Below, piece after piece: positions 7,901 to 9,145 of a stretch of DNA of 9,145 bases. Each line of letters begins with the position of its first letter. Position 1 is the stretch's first letter. The stretch comes from an uncultured Rickettsiaceae bacterium (GTDB lineage Bacteria > Pseudomonadota > Alphaproteobacteria > Rickettsiales > Rickettsiaceae), in assembly GCA_905479885.1 (NCBI GenBank), contig CAJQOE010000105.1, positions 1 to 9,145 on the forward strand. Direction: 5' to 3'. A program made the translations under genes and the position numbers. The notes under the pieces were generated by a model. It worked only from the letters and a program-made list of their open reading frames with translations, had not been told where the DNA came from and made no database searches.

Positions 7901-7953
7901 CTGCAACTGAGTTCAAAAACATACAAACTATTTTAAGTGAATTAAACAACTAA
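4939..7953 (+). CDS. flgE: Flagellar hook protein FlgE, unusually large (1004 aa)
   Basis: FlgE polymerises outside the cell into the hook, the flexible joint between rod and filament, after export by the flagellar type III apparatus. The family is recognised by DIGIDGAGMMVV (residues 73-84, compare DLAIDGNGFFVV), YTRRGDFRQDELGFWKNGGGQLL (94-116), the region before and around LTVYDSLGSSYTL (764-776), and the C-terminal LEASNTDSTTELLSVQELSNTIRANARV (from residue 960), which matches the LExSNVDLxxEL ending of axial proteins. No cysteine is present, usual for axial proteins. Usual hook proteins are about 400-550 aa; here roughly residues 180-720 are an enlarged exposed region rich in Gly, Ala, Asn and Thr, with three diverged copies of a beta-rich module at 424-694. 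The N-terminal helix is short and divergent (MAKGTTVTMYSRANDTHANN), lacking the typical ALNTAVSGL. The gene stands alone: sigma54 promoter before it, terminator after it, no other flagellar gene in the window. Confidence 0.93.
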   Translation: MAKGTTVTMYSRANDTHANNIGSKEAWGHKRRENLFVNSFVGTSAGGVSYVNSKTRSTNDLQGAIVNTGVVSDIGIDGAGMMVVADSATGRDVYTRRGDFRQDELGFWKNGGGQLLKAWKLDGEGNLPQNSSLLSSLEAVNFANTKGSPVATSVISIAMNLNADQEALRGPGVDAVLNTAGLNKATQTDSILLPEQGLNIGDSFRFTSTPPGVGKTVTFGGLVAGNQASIVNPILGATSDSTQFAFGAGPGQLVSGASKLTITVGGVSYTFTALQGANNAKNKTFSTIKGLAAAINDVSSLQARVDENGRLYVAPTKAEAALTFTESGNNANTSLKASLGLPTELVAQADRFNSLATLRNVVNKGQDVNSLKATIEGKGVKITSLLSTAGFNITGSSLGVHDITSATLNPATTANPVPGEIGRSTLYITAPSSGVIKGDYVKIEGFGGLVVDGLYAVSDWNDNGFFVSLAVVPGAIPALGAPFAQPMNGSTWQKVPGQQFFETGAATLAAAGGGANDITVTIPSGAAGYAAGLPNENWADGDVVYISGAGVVLEGGRDVTLPDGYYIIAGLNLNAGPAQSTFTVTSANNVAAAGAPAAGNFSVRKVGTTGGAFGGGAGAATGTFDVPVMTTEDVGTGKIKYYVGHNHDYTVGDIISLTEGHAIDGINFAANTNYKITDAPNGENFVKFEVVGGVAGNGDGTDILTYNNGPLAGLRTNNFSRLFEFFGINQETEVYDATYAADNVDKNLTSGKFASSETFSHPLTVYDSLGSSYTLLLNFAKLATNKWAVEVAAQQDKDGIFDIQGLLTDNGVLRAGIIEFNTDGSVVTPVQGFDVPLQVQRNNGSALSDITIDWENALSEIKSGTVSQNKNPNNVEIVQSNGQPAGTLVNLAISPEGFVVGTFDSGESRNLYQIPLALFANVNGLIAGSNGVFEISRESGELLLKAAGVGGAGNTLGGVLEASNTDSTTELLSVQELSNTIRANARVAATEFKNIQTILSELNN
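6208..7020 (+). repeat. Three diverged copies of a beta-rich module within FlgE
   Basis: Residues about 424-471, 515-590 and 624-694 of the hook protein follow the same pattern: a strand of alternating hydrophobics, then G-D-x-V/I-x-I/L (GDYVKIEG at 438, GDVVYISG at 541, GDIISLTE at 652), then a D-G or P-D-G turn, a Y-x-I/V strand, and a closing F-x-V or F-x-F-x-V strand. The GD anchors are 103 and 111 residues apart. Gly/Ala-rich linkers (for example AAAGGGAND and GGAFGGGAGAA) separate the copies. Sequence identity is low, so this is a structural repeat deduced by pattern rather than a recent DNA duplication. Confidence 0.6.
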
Positions 7954-7968
7954 ATTTTATTATAAAAC

Positions 7969-8005
7969 AAAGGGCCGCGTATATGTTACGTTGGCCCTTT
8001 TTTTT
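7969..8005 (+). terminator. Rho-independent terminator of flgE
   Basis: AAAGGGCC (7969-7976) pairs perfectly with GGCCCTTT (7993-8000), and an inner CGTA/TACG pairing can extend the hairpin. It is followed directly by a run that makes eight T in total (7998-8005). It begins 15 bases after the flgE stop, which makes flgE a single-gene transcription unit and insulates rpoZ from it. Confidence 0.93.
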
Positions 8006-8054
8006 ATGTTTAACCTACTTAACTTATCACCTATAAATGCGCTGCAAAGGTTTT

Positions 8055-8063
8055 TGTTATAGT
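8055..8063 (+). promoter_or_regulatory. Possible upstream extended -10 element for rpoZ
   Basis: TGTTATAGT here is identical to the extended -10 at 8132-8140. No good -35 is seen at the right distance, so it is only a candidate second promoter, or a chance match in A/T-rich DNA. Confidence 0.3.
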
Positions 8064-8113
8064 TGTTTAGTCCATAAAACTTTAAGATTAGTATTAGAGT
8101 ATAAAATTCTATC

Positions 8114-8140
8114 TTGCAAAAATTTTACTTATGTTATAGT
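8114..8140 (+). promoter_or_regulatory. Probable sigma70-type promoter of rpoZ
   Basis: TTGCAA (8114-8119) precedes TATAGT (8135-8140) by 15 bases, a slightly short spacer. The -10 is extended by TG at 8132-8133, which can compensate for a weak -35. Transcription would start near 8147, about 37 bases before the ATG. An 8-bp inverted repeat (TTTACTTA at 8124-8131 and TAAGTAAA at 8157-8164) brackets the -10 and start point and might be an operator. Confidence 0.5.
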
Positions 8141-8183
8141 ATGTGTCTCAAGTTTTTAAGTAAATTTATCTAGGTATCAAGAA

Positions 8184-8579
8184 ATGGCAAGAGTAACAGT
8201 TGAAGATTGTGTCGAAGAAATTCCTAACAGATTTGAGCTAGTTATATTAGCAGCAGAGCGCGCAAAAAATATCGCATCTGGTGCACCATTAACGATTGCT
8301 CGTGATAATGATAAAAATCCAGTAATTGCACTACGTGAAATAGCAGCAAGTAATATTGATGTTGATGTACTACGCGAGTCACAAATTGTTGGTCTACGTA
8401 AAAACAATACAGTAGAAGAAGCTCCAGAAGAAAATCTTTACGCAGAAACTCAAGAATCTATTGGTGAAGAGATTGATTATTCTTCTAATAGCGAAGATGA
8501 TATGTTCTCTCACGATGCTGACCTTGGTACAGAAGCAGAGCCTGATTTTTCTGATAATATCATTGAAGAAGATAAATAG
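8184..8579 (+). CDS. rpoZ: RNA polymerase omega subunit with long acidic tail
   Basis: Omega (131 aa) helps fold and hold the beta-prime subunit in RNA polymerase. The first 75 residues are a standard alphaproteobacterial omega: MARVTVEDCVEEIPNRFELVILAAERAKNIASG, then DKNPVIALREIA (43-54), the most conserved segment. Residues 77-131 form a strikingly acidic tail with 21 Asp/Glu among 55 residues and a single lysine at the very end. Rickettsial omega proteins are also longer than usual and end in an acidic stretch, so the tail is probably a lineage trait, and its function is not known to me. The ATG at 8184 is preceded by AGG at 8172-8174, nine bases away. The gene has its own upstream promoter region and is convergent with the beta-lactamase gene, with only 3 bp between the stop codons and no clear terminator there. 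Confidence 0.95.
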   Translation: MARVTVEDCVEEIPNRFELVILAAERAKNIASGAPLTIARDNDKNPVIALREIAASNIDVDVLRESQIVGLRKNNTVEEAPEENLYAETQESIGEEIDYSSNSEDDMFSHDADLGTEAEPDFSDNIIEEDK

Positions 8580-8582
8580 TTT

Positions 8583-9145
8583 TTAAAGCAAACCTTTTTT
8601 CTTCAAGCTCTCTATAGTAACATCCTTCCTTTTTTTGAGGTCATCAAAGTGATTGATTATGATATTGGTTGCAAAAAACCAAGTTTTGTCAGCGCTAGTG
8701 ATGTATCCAACGTACCAACCATGCCCTTTCCAGTCTTTTGTTGCTGCACCGGATTTTGAATATAAGTTATAATGTTCATTGCTTTCTTCGAGCATAATAT
8801 CTTGTAAAATGCTAAATGTTTCTTTGGATACTGGTAGTTTTTGCTGGTAGATTTTTTGTAAGAATTCTATTTGTTCTAGTGGGGATATCTTTAAATCTCC
8901 TTCGTCACCTAGCCAAAAAGTTGTTATATCGTCGCCTAAAAGCTGATTTCCATAATTAAATTTTTTCAAATAGTTTAAATATTTATCTCGGCCGATTTGT
9001 TTGGCTAGCTCTTGATAGAACCAAACGCATGAATAGCGAAATGCAGATTTTAAATCTTGATGTTTGTTCCAAGCGTCTAAAAAGCGTTTTTTTCCATCCC
9101 ACTGTATCTTTTGGTATTGATTTGCCAAGATTCCTTCTTCTAGGG
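8583..9145 (-). CDS. Class D (OXA-type) beta-lactamase, N-terminal part beyond right edge
   Basis: Class D beta-lactamases are periplasmic serine enzymes that open the beta-lactam ring. The visible C-terminal two-thirds contains the family's second and third signatures: YSCVWFYQELA with the S-x-V motif (codons at 9024-9032), KFNYGN with the YGN motif, FWLGDEGDLKISPLEQ (compare FWLEGPLKIS.VEQ), KSG in the place of KTG, and GHGWYVGY. WDGKKRFLDAWN is the typical stretch before the SxV motif. The frame stays open to the right edge (LEEGI and onward); a TTG at 9126-9128 encodes an internal leucine, not the start, because the catalytic STFK motif and signal peptide must lie beyond the edge. Whether the enzyme is active therefore cannot be judged. 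Class D enzymes occur in several Rickettsia, usually as chromosomal genes of uncertain role. The TAA stop is at 8583-8585, tail to tail with rpoZ. Confidence 0.92.
   Translation of the reverse strand, partial: LEEGILANQYQKIQWDGKKRFLDAWNKHQDLKSAFRYSCVWFYQELAKQIGRDKYLNYLKKFNYGNQLLGDDITTFWLGDEGDLKISPLEQIEFLQKIYQQKLPVSKETFSILQDIMLEESNEHYNLYSKSGAATKDWKGHGWYVGYITSADKTWFFATNIIINHFDDLKKRKDVTIESLKKKGLL

Noticed and set aside
7254..7949. Minus-strand frames opposite the 3' part of flgE, and the similar one at 8177-8407 opposite rpoZ
   Set aside because: They mirror clearly conserved coding sequence of FlgE and RpoZ and show Ser/Leu-rich shadow composition.
8563..8606. Inverted repeat TTGAAGAA/TTCTTCAA across the rpoZ-beta-lactamase junction as a bidirectional terminator
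   Set aside because: The arms are 8 bp, A/T-rich, with a 28-base loop and no clean T-run after either side; it also falls inside both coding ends (Glu/Lys-rich codons), so chance pairing is likelier.
9126..9128. TTG as the start codon of the beta-lactamase
   Set aside because: Alignment by eye with OXA enzymes places this leucine inside the protein, after the catalytic STFK region, and the frame continues open to the edge.
1..9145. tRNA/rRNA genes, CRISPR arrays, insertion sequences or attachment sites
   Set aside because: No cloverleaf-like segment, regularly spaced repeats, transposase motifs or terminal inverted repeats were seen; nearly all of the window is accounted for by protein genes.

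Overview
The window reads as a stretch of an AT-rich alphaproteobacterial chromosome, most likely from a flagellated member of the Rickettsiales or a close intracellular relative. The evidence is the very AT-rich intergenic DNA, a small RpoZ (omega) with the alphaproteobacterial N-terminus plus a long acidic tail of the kind seen in rickettsial omega subunits, a GluRS that looks like the second GluRS paralogue of Rickettsiales, a large ankyrin-repeat protein typical of host-associated bacteria, and a flagellar hook gene standing alone rather than in a large fla operon. The lineage is an inference from protein resemblance; no 16S or database search was possible.

Layout, left to right. (1) 1-3273, minus: one very long reading frame, open from an ATG at 3273 to the left edge (1091 codons, no stop in view). 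It encodes a multidomain protein: an N-terminal region with kinase-like signatures (GDxxxH..N followed by IDFG), a helical middle, a compact domain around residues 530-655, a Pro/Gln-rich linker, and degenerate ankyrin repeats at the C-terminal end. It has its own good sigma70-type promoter at 3308-3337. (2) 3407-4738, minus: gltX. (3) 4739-4938: divergent control region holding a near-consensus sigma54 (-24/-12) promoter for the hook gene, with a perfect inverted repeat just upstream of it. (4) 4939-7953, plus: an unusually large flagellar hook protein FlgE (1004 aa), closed by a strong rho-independent terminator at 7969-8005. (5) 8184-8579, plus: rpoZ, with one or two extended -10 promoters upstream. 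(6) 8583-9145, minus: the C-terminal part of a class D (OXA-type) beta-lactamase that runs off the right edge, convergent with rpoZ with only 3 bp between the stop codons.

The genes do not form one pathway. gltX and rpoZ are housekeeping genes. flgE is a one-gene transcription unit placed under sigma54 control, implying that rpoN and an enhancer-binding activator exist elsewhere in the genome and that hook synthesis is timed. The kinase-like/ankyrin protein is a candidate host-interaction effector. The most noteworthy items are that protein, the expanded hook protein with three diverged copies of a beta-rich module, and the sigma54 promoter with its adjacent palindrome. No RNA gene, insertion sequence, CRISPR array or integration site was found.
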